Assembly: GCA_013400975.1 (NCBI GenBank) | Contig: WBMZ01014173.1 | Location: 1-64,000, forward strand | Direction of reading: 5' to 3' | Origin: Atrichornis clamosus | Lineage: Eukaryota > Chordata > Aves > Passeriformes > Menuridae | Length of the DNA: 64,000 bases | Part shown: piece after piece, positions 43,001 to 56,080 of the stretch | How the letters are laid out: the number at the start of each line of letters is the position of its first letter | Numbering within the stretch: the first letter of the stretch is position 1 | Notes under the pieces: generated by a model | What the model saw: the letters and a program-made list of their open reading frames with translations, nothing else | What the model was told of the DNA's origin: nothing | Databases searched by the model: none | Program-made: the position numbers and the translations under genes

Positions 43001-43714
43001 CTATGAACAGTTTTGAAAGTGAATGCATTAAATGCTACTTGTAATAATAAGAAACTAAATTTTGTGATCCAGGAAGTTTATTCTAATTTTGTGCTTCCTT
43101 AAAGCACTTTGTTTATTTTAATGCATATGTTTAAATTGGAGGTACTCTTGTGAAAATAACAATGCCTATTGCAAACTGATATATTTGGCATGTGAAATCA
43201 TTCTGCACAGAACAATATGAATTTAGATCACATTAAAATGTCCTGCTTTCAGTGGTTATAGTTTTGCTGAAATCTTAAATGTAGCAGTGAAAAGTTGTCT
43301 AAACTTGCATGTTTATTATCTTCCTGAATTATTTTGCCATCTTACTCCTTTGTACTGAGAAGCTCCCACTATAGGGTAAATAAATGACCTTTTAAAGAGC
43401 CAACTCAATGGTGTTAAGAGTAACCCCTTGATGTACAAGTCCCACAGTACCGTGTGCCAAGTTACTCGTGCAATTCATGGGGTACTACATGAAGTTAACT
43501 GAAAATCTGCAGTAGAACTCAGTTTTTAAGATGCAAATAATTGCCTTTTTATATGTATTGAAGATTGTAGTGAAAGCCTTACAAAACATTGGAGTGAATC
43601 AGTATTGTGAAGGCAGAAAAGAATATGCAGTTCTCTCCCTTTCTTTTTTTTTCTTCCTCTATCTGGTAGCCCATTTGCTACAAACATTTATAGAATGAAA
43701 CGTATTTATTCTAA

Positions 43715-43745
43715 ATAATAATAATAGTAATAATAACAGTAAAAA
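43715..43745. repeat. (AAT)n trinucleotide microsatellite, interrupted
   Basis: AATAATAATAATAGTAATAATAA is an eight-unit AAT tract with one AGT interruption, next to A-rich sequence. Confidence 0.8.
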
Positions 43746-44964
43746 TGAAAAATTGATTGTAAATTTGAAAGAAATTGAAAATTTATTATTAGTACTGGAT
43801 TATATTCTTGGTTTTTAATATAATATATAGTTCTGACTTCATATGTATATGAAAAGTAAATTATAGGCACAGAATTGTGTGAAACATTTTAACCAGTTCA
43901 GGTAATAAAGAATTACAACGCAACAGTAGAACCTACTGTATTCTGCTATTTAGGAAATAGTGGAAAAAATGGTTGCTGAAGTAACTTGCTAAATTTCAAA
44001 GAAAAAAAAAACAGAAGAAAAAAAGCAGTGGAGACAAGTCTAAGCTCACAACTCAGGAATGACAATCTCAAAGAACATAGAGACTGCATTCTTAAAAATA
44101 AAATGTGCCTAATTTAAGATATTCTTCCTGAGCAGCAGAGGTTTAATCCAAAACCTAGGAGCATGTCCCAGTAGTCCCCTCAGTGCCTTCTTGGTGTAGA
44201 AAAACCTCTTTTCCAGAGTTTATTTCCCTCCGGGCACAGGTAGACACTCTGTGGCTCTCCCTGCTGTGCTGGAGCCAAACCCTCTTGTGTCTGTATTTGA
44301 AAAAAAAGATACAGGCAGTTTGTCATCCATCCCTGTTCAACAAACTCTTAAAAGTAAACATAGCTTCATCTCAGACTTATATTACACAAAACCAGTTTAC
44401 TAGACAGTTAATTTAACAGTTGAATGGGATTTTTTTTCTATTTACTATGATATTGTAGCTTTTCCCACTTTTTTCCTGCTTAAAGGATCATATTCTTCCC
44501 TTACTAGCATTCTTTCCAGAAGGTGTTAGCTGTCTCCAAAACTTATTTCCTAGAAGATGTATGGTTTCAGCTGTTTCTAAACAATTCTGTAAATTCGTAT
44601 TCTAGACCTGTGATGTTCTTAAATGTCTGACTGCCCGGTGAGGGATGCAAGGCTGAAGTGCAGGTCCTCAGTAATCCTGCTCCGCTGTTGTGCAGGGGTT
44701 TCCTCATGCACATGGTACTCACTTCAGCAGCACCCTAAGCTTTTGCTTGTCGAGATCACGTGGGGTGAAGTTTCTGTCACTACATGCGTGTGTGTTCCCA
44801 AGCCATTGAGGTACCCAAGTGCTCAGTTCTCAGCCTTCAGGAGGTGGAAACGTGAGCTTGTGTTCCTGTGGAGACTTACTCCCTTGGCATTCTTAAAATG
44901 CATTGGGAAGATCCAGCCTTGAATAAAACATAAATCAAGAAAAGACACTTCGTTTCATTACAGT

Positions 44965-45052
44965 TTGGGGGGGTTTGGTTGAGTTTGTTTGTTTGTTTGT
45001 TTCTTTGGTTGTGGAGTTGTTTTTTGTTTTGGGTTAGGGGTTTTTTGTCTCT
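44965..45052. repeat. GTTT-rich simple repeat
   Basis: A G7 run is followed by four GTTT units (GTTTGTTTGTTTGTTT) and more G/T-only sequence. It is low complexity and purine-free over long runs. Confidence 0.8.
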
Positions 45053-46133
45053 AGCAACTGTTATTACAGGTTTGCTTTGTATGTAGAAGTTTGGAGTTTA
45101 AAGGTAACCTCTCGATTGGAGACCACCCTCAGTCTGCACAGGGGCTACATTCTAAGGCAAGCTTCTTATACTCCCTGCCTGAGAATGTTCCATCGAGAGC
45201 AATAGGGATTTAGTTTAGATCTTCATTAGGACACAAGCTGGTAGGAGTCGGGAATTCCCCTGACACTGGACCTATTCACATTACATCTGAGAACTTGCAT
45301 CATCTTTCATGCTGCTTTATCTCATCTTTATTGAAAATGACAGTTTTGTTTTTATTTAATTCTCTCCTGTAATCACAGAGAAGAGCTTATTTGTGTGGAT
45401 TTTTTTTTTTTTCTGGCTGGAATTATCTATTTTGTAAAGGAAAAAGAAGTAATTTTTTAAAGTAATTTTTCTAAAAAGTGATAGCACAGAAGACTATAAA
45501 GATTTTGCATTTTAAAGATCTCTGAGTTCTGACCTACAACAACTAAGTGCTTAATTATTCTGTTTTGAACTCAGACTCCAGATATACTTCATACATGAGA
45601 AGAACCTTGATTAGATTCTTCCGAAGTGTGGGATAAATGAGGCTAGATGAGGAAAAAATGTTTCTTCTCCTTTTGTCATTTGTATTTCAGAGTAGGGGTT
45701 TTTGTTTCTTTGTTCTGTACTATGAATCTGGTGAAGAAAACTGGTTAGTTTTAATTTTCTTTTAGGGAAAAATATCTGTTCAAATAAATGCTTGTAAGTT
45801 TTCTCATAATGTATAAGAATTACTCAAACAATTAATCCAGGAAAAAATTGATCAGATTTATGAAAAAGGTCTTGCATTATTTTATAGCTATAGAAAAACA
45901 TATGAGATAGAGAGATACATTGGATATTGTCATTGCAAACGTATTTTATTAAGGTTAGGAGCAATGTAGCCTAAAGGTAACAAAGGATAACAATAATAGG
46001 GCAAATAACGATCAGGCAAAAGCAACTCTCATAAATCTGTTGAGTCATTTTCACTTTCAAAATATCACTGGAGTGTAATTCAAAGGGAATATGATGAAAA
46101 AACCCATGGGGGGTAAGGAAGAGGGGAAATTAT

Positions 46134-46230
46134 TCATATATACATATATATATGTATATGCAATATTTATATGCACATATGTCATTAGTATAAATATTGT
46201 CTACTAGATATTATATATAATATGTATATA
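46134..46230. repeat. (TA)n-rich microsatellite
   Basis: Alternating ATATATACATATATATATGTATATG and later TATATATAATATGTATATATG make an impure TA repeat of about 100 bases. Confidence 0.75.
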
Positions 46231-48775
46231 TGTAAAAGTTTTCTGGCTGTTTTACCACATTGTTATTCATACATTTTAATGAGTTTCTTAGGAGAGTCTG
46301 TGCATGTGTATGTTATTTTTCATAGCTCTATTAGTTTTTTTCTTCCTTTTCTGTTTCTTTTAAGGCAAAAAGCACATTGGATTAGATCCTGCAGTGGTTT
46401 GAAATTTTCAGAAAGATTTGTATTGGCCACATGGATAAGCTATTGTATGACTGAAGTAGGAAATTGAGTGTAACAAAAGATAAGATTTTTTTTTTGCAGT
46501 GTACTCACTGTATCCTAATAATTGATTGTGCCCATGTTTTCATTCCACAGTAAATGAAAGGAATGTAACAGTAGGCTGAAGGTGACAGTTTCCAATCAAC
46601 TAATGCATTACATATTCATAGCCTGCCTTTTTCTCACAATAAGGGAATAAGAGACATGTAACAGTATTGGTTACAGTCTCATACTGCCATATCACTCGAA
46701 TTTGTAAGTAAATAAACTATGAAAAATGTTGTCCTGATATTTCAGTAGATAAGTATTGTGCAAGATATGGCTTTGATTAAGTGGAATTTTGTATAAAGAA
46801 TGTGGAGTTTTCACTGTATTCCCTATTCAAATAGTATTTCCAAAAATATTTCTTAAGACGTGATCACAGCTATTCTCACAGATATCTCATTTTTACTATG
46901 TAAACTAATGGAAAACATTCAGAATGAAAATTGTGTTTCTACTTACAGTTTGGTTGCTCTTTTATTCCTCTTGAGTAATTACAGATGGAAATGGTACTAT
47001 CTAAATAGAAGAATGAACTCCTTTAATAATAGAAATTTTCACATATATTTTCAGGTAATTTGTGTAAGTATATCACACAGCAATACATAAAATCAGATGG
47101 GGAAGGAAATTGTGTGGGATCTAGAGCAAGAGGACTTGAAAGGAGAGGAGGTCCTGGGCTTAAATCTCCTCTTTCATAACTCTCACATGTATATAAATTG
47201 CTCTACTGTTAAATCATAGTGTTTGTTTGTATTTTTTAATCTCTAATGAATTATACACATGAAAAAAACATGAACTCCAAAGAAGTTCATATGGGTTTAT
47301 AACTATACAGATACTTGAGAGTTAGAGTCAGCAATTAATTCATTTAACTTGAAATAAAATCCTACTTAAAGATTAAATTTGTCATGAGATTTTAATAACA
47401 GAGATAATGTGGTGGAGGGAATATAATTTTGATAAGACTAATTACAAATTCTGTAGACCTATACTTCAGGATGTGTGATCTTTGATGACAGATATTTAAA
47501 AAGGAGAATATTTGTAAAGCCTTTAATAATAATATATATCCTCTCTATGTCTGGGAAGGTACATATCAGAAATCAAACCTAATAGACTGAGAAGCTGAGG
47601 AATAGTTTACAAAGGGGCCTGAAAGATGAATCCTGAAAATGTGTTGGTTCATAATATGTTACAGTTAGCCTGTTAATAATTAATGCTGCTAATAGTAGGT
47701 ATTTAACAGTATGCAGAATGTTAAACTCTTCAGAGTATCTTAATAATCCATATGTTTATTTGACTTTACTGGAGATTCATGTTTTATTTTGTATTTGTAG
47801 AGGTCAGCACTTCTGATTGCATAACAGATCATTTTTCTAGTAGGTCTATAAGTTGTTAGAATAAACACTAGGTTTCTTTTGAATGATCAGAAGCAAACTG
47901 AAGATGTGACCTTTGGTTTTCTTTCTTTTTGCACTTTTACATGACTGAAATAAAAATTCTTAGTTTTAAAGGTCAAATATATTAAAAAATTAGAATGAAA
48001 TACTCCCCTCCCACTGAAAATGTTGGTGGAATCAGTATCCTTGAAATACTGGCTAGTGAACTGAATGAAGTCCAAATGATTATTTTTATTCTGAGCAGAA
48101 CATAATTCCATATACATATTGTGTATGTTGCTTGCATTGAAGGCTTTAAAACTTATACAAAAGTGAAGCTGTTTTGACTTTTGCCTTCAATGAATTTTCA
48201 GAGATAGAATTTTTCTACTCACAATGGAACTAAGGATCAATTGATGAAATTCCAGATAAATCTCTGCTTTGTCTCTGTTGGTGCCGGTAGCCATTGGTCT
48301 TTCTTTCTTGGTGGTAGTGATGTATGTTTCTATATCAGAGACCAGAAACTATGCATGTATTCTAAAGGCGGGTGTTAAAATACTCTGTTTGGAACTCAAG
48401 ACACCATCATTCTTACTGGACCACTGCCATCATACAAGAAATGGTAGATAATCCTAGAAAAGAATCATTTAGGAAAATCAGTGAAGAAAAATAAGTAATC
48501 TCAATTGTAACAGGTATTCCTATTCTACAAGAGATAGTTGTATATAGATTGTTTAAAAATTACTCCCATGCTTCAGAAAAATTTTTGTCAAAATGAAAGT
48601 TAATTATATAAAGGGTCATAGGAAAATTATTTCTGCTCTTCCTAGGATCCATATTTGACAGTAGAATGGATAAAAAATATTTTTAAGTAAAGTATTGTTT
48701 AAAAAGCCAATTTATAGAGCTTTATTTTGTTTTGTTCAAATGAACTTTTGAAGGTTCCATTAATTCCGAGCAGTG

Positions 48776-49039
48776 TCAACACAGCAGTCTCTTTGGGATA
48801 GGGAAAATCTGCCAGGATGTTTGGTGGATGTGCAGCAGGTTGAGAAAAGCTGGATTGCTGGAAGCAGTGTGGCCACCAGTCTTGTAATGACCTGGTAATT
48901 GACCTTGTGAATAATCTTGTAAATGACCGTATAAATCAGATCTTAGGAGATTTGCTAATTCTCGTAGCAGTGAAGTAGCCAAGAACATAGGAGGAGAGTC
49001 AGGGTCAAAATCTTCCAATTTACTGGAAAGTACTTTCAA
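48776..49039 (-). other. Unidentified 87-codon antisense open frame
   Basis: The frame begins MKVLSSKLEDFDPDSPPMFL and ends QIFPIPKRLLC. Its composition is less AT-driven than that of neighbouring random frames (no runs of K/N/F/I), but there is no signal peptide, domain, splice context or promoter that I can see. It could be a remnant of a repeat or a retrocopy, or chance. I do not claim a gene. Confidence 0.12.
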
Positions 49040-50141
49040 AAGTAAACAAATTATGTCAAAGCAGAATCCTAGTTTTCAGGGGCGTTGTATGTTTATTAGA
49101 AATACCATGTGTGAATATCTTTTGTCTTCACTGAAAAAGAGAATTTAGTTTCAAATCTGAATTCTAAAGGTACTTCGACTGAAGTGTGAATATAGGTAAC
49201 TGATGCATCACTTCTCTTGTTCTGCTTATGCTGTTTTGATTTTAGTAGTCACAAGAAATCATGGCTCAGTTTCTTCTGAGATAAACACATACTATCCTGC
49301 AATACTGTTTAAGTACTGAGTCAGAGAGAGAATTAGTGGCATTTGTATTTGATTATCCCTCTCTGCAAATCGATGATATTGTTATGTTTATTTACAAGTA
49401 TTTAGATGTAAAACTTTGTGTAATACAAGCCTGATACCACTTTTACATGAAAATTAGTGGTTTATGTGCAAATATATGAAGGTACTAAGGTACTCTGATT
49501 AATTACCACTAAAAAAAAAGATTAAAAAAGACTTTCTAATTTTTTTACATTAAAATATATTAATTTTTTGGTCTAAAAATGGACCGAAAATAATCAAAAA
49601 ATGGAGCATCTGGAACAAACTAAATTTATTGAGTCTTATTGATTAGTGATACAAAGTTCCACTTAGTGCTCTTAAGGAGGTACTATCCTTAATTTTTCTA
49701 TCAATAATTTTTAAACAAGACTGAAGTTAGCTTTTAATGCTACAAGCTTTTTAATTGCTGCACTTAGGCAAGACCTACTATGGGTTATGGAGAAATAGCA
49801 AGAGATCAGATTAATTCTTGTTCTGACATCCTGAAACTGTAATGTCTGTTGGAAGATCTTTGTGAATTGAAAAATCAGAAAATATCATAGAAGTGATAAC
49901 TAAGACTTTGGGAGGTTTTTTTACTTTGTTCCAATTTTATTGAAGTTATTTAGACTGTTTCTTTTTAAAATTCTTTTTATACTAAAGTTGCTATTTTTAA
50001 GAGGTGTGTGTAGCTTGCTTGTCTTTGTGTTGCATCTCTTAAAGCTGTGTAGGTGAGGAGTGAACACTCTCTGACCTGCTCCCAGTAGTTGCAACTCCCA
50101 AACTATTTTCAGGAAATATTTTTGGCAGACCAGCTGGCACT

Positions 50142-50273
50142 GTTTTTTTGGTTAGTTTTTTTTTGTTTGGTTAGTTGGTTGGTTTTGTGAGTTTTTGGGG
50201 GTTTTGTTTGGTTGGTTGGTTGGTTTGTTTTTTTGGAGGGGGGATGACCTGCCTTTTTTTTTTTTTTCTCTAA
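50142..50273. repeat. T/G-only low-complexity tract, (GGTT)n and poly-T
   Basis: Contains GGTTAGTTGGTTGGTT, GGTTGGTTGGTTGGTTTG and a terminal run of about 15 T. An antisense open frame rich in K, T, N, Q and P across it is produced by the repeat. Confidence 0.85.
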
Positions 50274-53200
50274 AGTAGGTATCAGTACTAATTTGGGGGA
50301 CAAAATTACCTGGTGCTTATCAGAAAAATGCCTCTTTCTATGCCACTTTCTGATAAGTGACAGCAGACCTGAGAGCAGGCTGTAGCCATACATAGCGCGT
50401 ATAGATGATATTTGTAATAGGGGACCTGGCTCATACTGCACTTTTACAGGAAGCACTCATTGCATTGCAGGATTTGTTTTGGTTCATTTCCCAAAACCCG
50501 TGAAATTCCAAGTTTGTAGATGAGGCTCTTTTCTGATAAATATTTATCTTTTGAGTCACTTTAGGCCATGTATTTCTACCCTCTTTGAGTAGGAATTCAG
50601 AAATTATAGAACTTCAGTTTCGTCCTTCAAAAGATATTCTATATGGATTTGAAAAATCCATTTCTTTGGCTGTTGTCATCCTATCTCAGCTTCTGGATAG
50701 AGCAACTTTTCTTTTAACTAACTATAATTTAATACATTTCGTGAATCCTGTCTTACTTGAGCAAATACATGATTCTGTTTTCCGATCTTTCTTTTTCTAC
50801 TAATTCTGCATGTGGTATATGTCATTTAATTCTGCTTCTTTCTTAAATGTCTATTTTTTCTTCAAGAAGTACTTTTCAATATCTTTGAACTTTTATTTAT
50901 TATAATATACTTGGTTGTTTGACTCTGAACAAACAAAGCACATCAAACACCAAAAGTCATCCATTTGGACTTCTACTCAGTTCTCTGTATTCTGTACAAT
51001 TTTAAAGCTTTTGCACCACATCTAAGGCCTATTGATTATTATTGACTCAAGCTAATAATTTCCACTTAAAATAGACTGATTTTTATAGACTTTTGAGATA
51101 AGGTGACCTTCCTTCACATGCCAATGTAACAGATATCGATGTTAAACAGAATCAGAATATAGTATTTACATTTGTTACAAACCATTTTCTAATGTTTTGC
51201 TAACAGAGTCTGTGCTCTGGCTGAAACATTGATCAGAACTTTTAACTGAAAACCCTTAAATTAATACCAATAGCAGTAACTGTGCATTTCATCCTTTTAT
51301 TTTTTGTCGTCCGTACATATCTCACATCTGTCTTACTGATCTAAATGATGTAGATAGAGTTTAGGCAACTTTCTCAATGCCATCCCCTGTATACTTAGGG
51401 AAACAAAATACATTCTCTGTGAAATCTAAATTAATGATGTGAGGCCACCAGGCATAATTTTCTGATATCAGATGACAATGTTCAAAATAAAAAAGTTGAA
51501 ATGAGTTGATGAATTCAGTGTTCCACAGTCTTCTGGTATGAAGCATACAAACACAAATTCTCAGTCAAGTACCAAACAGTATTCGATATTGTGCAGATAC
51601 TAGTTCAAGACTCACTTTGAAGTCATGTTCCAAGGATTTGGTTTGTGTACAAGGTATAAAGAGGAGCAAATACCTAATTTCCTCCATTCTCAAAGCCAGG
51701 CTCTTTTGAAGGCTTGCTCTGCTCTAGTGCTATGACCAACATGTGGACATCCTCACTCAAGCTATTCTTTAACCTGTCATGGTTTTTTCCCCTTTCACAA
51801 CAAACTTAAATTTCAGCTCTGGAAGATTTAAAACTTTAGGACCTGCAAACTGAGGGAACAGAAGGGACAGGGAAGGGTATATCTTTCTTGTGCTGCTCGT
51901 CCTGTGTGAAATATTAGTTGAATCGTGGTGATTCAGCTGGTCAGTACATTTACTTACCTCAAAGTAGACCAGTATTTGCTTCTAAGAAATGCTTCAGTAT
52001 TTCATATTAAGCAATCACTGGAACAGGGATTAGAAATCACATTTCACAATCAGCTGTCAATATGGAATCCATTAATGCAGAGCATTATTACCAAATTGTG
52101 TTAGGACTGTTAGGATAAGTTACTTGCTAAGAAATTTTAAAGGAAAACAGTATTACAAAACTACCCAATTTCTCTGAATTTTGTATTCTAAAGGAATCAG
52201 GAATTTATCTGATTTTTAGAAAGGTCATTGAGGAGTGCCTAGTTTAGTGAACGATTAATTAGGCCTGCAATAAAAATAGAAAAAAACAGTAATCTGTTTT
52301 ATAGTTCAAATGAGAGTTACTTTCTGTAGGGCACCATTTCAGAAGGTCTATAAATGCCATCACTAACTAAGCATAAGAGGGGGCCAATGGCTGGCCCTGT
52401 GGCTGTGTAACAATACTTCAGATTTATAATTTTGTTGTCTAAGCAAATGTAGGGACTTCAGTACTTCCAGTATGTTGAGACTAAATTCTTACAGCAGACT
52501 GTAGTGTGCTTGCACACAACGACCTTCCAGAGAAGAGCAGATTGACAACAGAGCTGAGACTGTTTTGCATTACATGTTAATTATGCAGTTGATGGTAGTT
52601 TCTGTTTTTAGAAAATGAAAGATAAATTTTGCTTTTCCATGCTTTGAAATAAAAATGGAGTTTATATTTCTGGTCTTAAACACTGTACTTTACTAAATAC
52701 AGATACAAAATTTCTTATTTTAGGGTCTTGAGGTTTTATTTTTCCTTTTATTTTCTATGTATTTTACCTTATTCTTACCTGCTGCTCCACTCTAAAAACA
52801 TTGATGACAGAATGTGTTGGAAAAGAAGTAATCACATGAAATATGACATATTTAAATAGAATTGTATCTGATGGTCTTGTTAAAAAAATCCTATTTTTTT
52901 ATCAAGATCATCAGAGTTTTTTCAATTACTAATACTTTTTTAAAACTGAGAATATATGTTTTTCTGAACAGTATTTTAATGTCATTTAAAATAGTAGAAC
53001 TGCTTATCACATAGACTCCATTCTCTTGGACACAGAAAAGATATATGCCATTTTTCAGAACAGCTGCACTCTGACTTAGTAATTTATCAAAAAAGTAATT
53101 TACAAAAAGAATCATAGATAGCAGTGCAGATGAGAGGAAGCACAAGCCTTTAAATCATCTTTTCAAATTCAAGTGCTGGCATAATGAACATCATGAGAAC

Positions 53201-54000
53201 AGAATAAATGAAAATAGAGATGTGAGAAAAAATTCCTTTTGAGATTTTCACTAATTATTGCCAAAAGAAAATCACTTAAAAATAATTTAAAAGCCCATAG
53301 CCTCTTTACTTACTATTGGTTAATTTTTTAAGGAAGGACATTAATTACTATTCTTGACATTTTTTAATTCTTATCTCTTGCACACAGAGGTCTTTATTAA
53401 GCTTTTAACAAAACATATACTATCCTTTATAATAAATGTTGCTGCATGAAGAAACATTACATTTCTTTTGTATGTCTTCCAGGAAAATAAAATTTTTATA
53501 AGATTTTAAAAAAGCCAAAACAAAACAACATTAAAGAATTATTGAAGATCAAAAGCAATATGATTCCATGAAATGAAGAATCTGTAAACTTAAAGATTAA
53601 TCCTTTGTTTTTTCATGTAGGTGTTACTGTAAAAGATTTTGCACAGGATTAGATGGATGAAGTTATATAGCCAAGGCTGAGTCAATGGCAGAGTGCATTA
53701 GACCTGCTAATGAAAGCTTTATCTATTCTCCTTCAAAAATACTGGATTTTTAAATGACCTTTACCTAAGAATTACAATTTGAGCCTCTTGGAAAATCCTA
53801 ATTAAATTGAATTAATATTTAATTAAATAGATGACAATGTAATACTTGTATTAACCTGTAGTTGTTTGTTGCACTCGTTTGTAATTTGGTTATTGGGTCA
53901 GTCTTTAAATGAAACTAAGGCTCTGTTTCACTCAGAAAAAAAACCAAAACCAAAACAAACAAAACTTAATGTCATAGCCATGCTTTTGATATAATATTAG
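50274..54000. other. AT-rich intergenic sequence, nothing recognised
   Basis: I find no open frame with recognisable content, no RNA gene and no transposon tail in this stretch. Short frames at 50585-50803, 51361-51546 and 52891-53145 look random. Confidence 0.6.
53937..53967. repeat. (CAAAA)n-like A-rich simple repeat
   Basis: AAAAAAACCAAAACCAAAAC is followed by AAACAAAAC, a low-complexity tract about 100 bases upstream of the CR1 copy. Confidence 0.7.
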
Positions 54001-54064
54001 TAGTAAGTAGTAGAACTAGTATTAGTGATCAGTAGGTCAAGGGAGGTAATTCTACCCCTCTTCT

Positions 54065-54420
54065 CTGCTGTCATGGTTCCCTACCAGGAATACTGTGTCC
54101 AGGTTTTGGGCCTCCAACATGAGGAGGAGGTGGACCTGTTCAAGCAAGTCCAGAGGAGGGCCACAAAGATGATCAGAGGGCTGGAGCACTTCTCCTCTGA
54201 AGGCACAGGCTGAGAGAGTTGGGGTTGTTCAGTCTGGAGAAACTGTGGATGCCCCATCCTTGGCAGTGTTCGAGTCCANCCCATCCTTGGTTCGAGTCCA
54301 GGTTGGATGGGGCTTTGAGTAACCTGGTCTAGAGTGAGGTGTCCCTGCCCATGGCAAAGGGATTGGAACTGGATGATATTTAAGGTCTCTTTCAACCCAA
54401 GTCATTCTAGAATTCTATGA
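54065..54420 (+). mobile_element. CR1 LINE 3' end (RT C-terminus plus 3'UTR), internally rearranged
   Basis: YQEYCVQVLGLQHEEEVDLF followed by KQVQRRATKMIRGLEHFSSE matches the C-terminal end of CR1 reverse transcriptase (LEYCVQFWAPQY...VQRRATKLVKGLEH). The following GGTTGGATGGGGCTTTGAGT, GGTGTCCCTGCCCATGGCAA, GGAACTGGATGAT and terminal ATTCTATGA are the CR1 3'UTR. Much of the expected sequence between the two parts is missing, and a short duplicated piece with an N at 54279 lies in the gap. The copy is dead but relatively young-looking in its tail. Confidence 0.92.
54279..54279. other. Ambiguous base (N) at a duplicated join
   Basis: The only N in the window. CCCATCCTTGG...TTCGAGTCCA occurs immediately before it and CCCATCCTTGGTTCGAGTCCA immediately after it, which suggests a consensus or assembly conflict in a repeat. 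Confidence 0.95.
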
Positions 54421-54759
54421 ACCTCTGCATGTTACTGATGGAGTTTTTTTAATGGGAAGCTGGTATGGGAAGTGGATGGTAGATCTTCTCTGTTTTGAAC
54501 ATGAGAAGCAATGTAGTGGTGAGATATTTCAAAGCAATTAAATCTTTTAGTTTAAGTGTATCAGCCAGGTGTCATTTGAGAAGTGATCAAAGCCTGCAGT
54601 TCCACTGAATGAGGCAAAATTTGGTGGCTAAATATTATTTTCCAGTGTCTCTGAGTTTTAGAGCCAACAGTTGTTGAAACTTTGCTTCAGGAAAAGTAAT
54701 TTTTCCATCAATCTTCTGTGCTCAGAAAGAACATACACCATGCTTGTAACCTGTCAAGT

Positions 54760-54806
54760 TACCAAGGTCCCTTCCAACACAGACCTTTCTATGATTCTAT
54801 CATTCT
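54760..54806 (+). mobile_element. Short CR1 LINE 3' tail remnant
   Basis: CCAAGGTCCCTTCCAACACA followed by GACCTTTCTATGATTCTATC is the very end of a CR1 element in sense orientation, less than 50 bases long, 340 bases after the preceding CR1 end. Confidence 0.75.
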
Positions 54807-55894
54807 TTGATTAGGTCAAACATAACAGTAATTTTCTTTCATGAAGTTGTCTAGAAGCTAGGTTAGCATGATCCCATTACTGTCAACATGAAAGGACATC
54901 TTTTTAGAGAATGGAAAACAGAGTAATTGCAGAAATTGAAGAATATCTAATGGTTTCCCCTTTAAAGAACAAATTTCTACCTATGGGAAAACTGAAATGC
55001 AAGTATAGCTTTCATGTGAAAATTAATCCAAATTATTGAGATGGTAGGACTTATATTTTGAAAATACATGCAGACATGCCATGACTACATTACTTATGCA
55101 GAAGCAGTTGCACAGGCAAGTGTATATATGTGAACATATTTATTAGGTATAATAGCAGAGTAACAGGCAAATTAAAAATATCTAAATGAAATACAGGTTT
55201 CATTATTTGCAGAAGTTAATTAAAATCCTGGCAAGATTTTTTTCTTTGATGTTCTATACAGAATTGTTCTTTAAAAATAGATGCTTTTGATAAACTTCCT
55301 AGAATTGTGTCAGGCATCTTTAAAGACGCAGTTAGTTTAGTCAGTACCTTGTTCTCTGTTCTAAAAGTTAGCGTTGCTTTTGTTCTTTAAACGCAAAACA
55401 TGTCCCTGTTGTCACTTCCAATTTCAATTTTAGCTGATCTGAGAATTAAAGCAGTTTGAATTGTAGGACAAGTAGGTCTTTCATGTCTAACTCCATCAAA
55501 GGATCATCTTTACCTTATATTTTATCCACCTATGAGCAGCTATGTTCATATATCATTATTAGGCTGCAAAGGGATGCGCTTAAAATTTAGGAAACACCAG
55601 AAATAAATTTTCCTCTGCAATAATATGCCAACCCCCTTGTGTACATTTCAGTTTTAATTATATTTTTAGCCTTTAATCCAATGATGTGCTTACAATTAAC
55701 TTTGCAAATACTTCTTTACATTTTCCATAATCATTCACTCAGACACAAAAAGATGGAGCTGAAATAGAATGTGTAGTAGAAGGTAATTGACTGAGTTAGA
55801 ATTTGCCTGGGATGTTCCTGTTAACTCACACACTTCTTTCATACTTTATCCAAATTCTTAAACTTTTCACCTAGAACATATTCAATTTCTGAAG

Positions 55895-55936
55895 AAGGCT
55901 AGGCAAGAACTAGCCTTAAGGCTAGGCAAGAACTAA
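55895..55936. repeat. 23-bp tandem duplication with palindromic junction
   Basis: AAGGCTAGGCAAGAACTA occurs at 55895 and again at 55918. The junction holds the perfect palindrome TAGCCTTAAGGCTA (55911-55924). Confidence 0.85.
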
Positions 55937-55954
55937 TTCAGGAAAGAAAACTTT

Positions 55955-56080
55955 AGCACATATATATTTATATATAAATATAAATATAAATCTTTTGAGT
56001 AAAAGCTTTTCTTCTAGTGAAGCACAATCTGGTTATATAAAATTATATATGTGCATTTATATATCTATGTGTATGTATGA
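55955..56080. repeat. Interrupted (TA)n microsatellite
   Basis: ATATATATTTATATATAAATATAAATATAAA and, after a gap, ATATAAAATTATATATGTGCATTTATATATC form an impure AT repeat. Confidence 0.75.

Larger units (their letters stand above)
43001..50100. other. AT-rich intergenic sequence with simple repeats, no gene recognised
   Basis: Contains an AAT-type trinucleotide tract (43715-43740), a GTTT-rich tract (44965-45050) and a TA microsatellite (46134-46230). A GC-moderate block at 44620-44920 has a 99-codon open frame without recognisable features. An antisense 87-codon frame at 48776-49039 is discussed in the findings. Confidence 0.6.

Noticed and set aside
50109..50456. 115-codon minus-strand open frame
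   Set aside because: Its middle is K/T/N/Q/P repeats produced by the T/G-only simple repeat; no domain is present.
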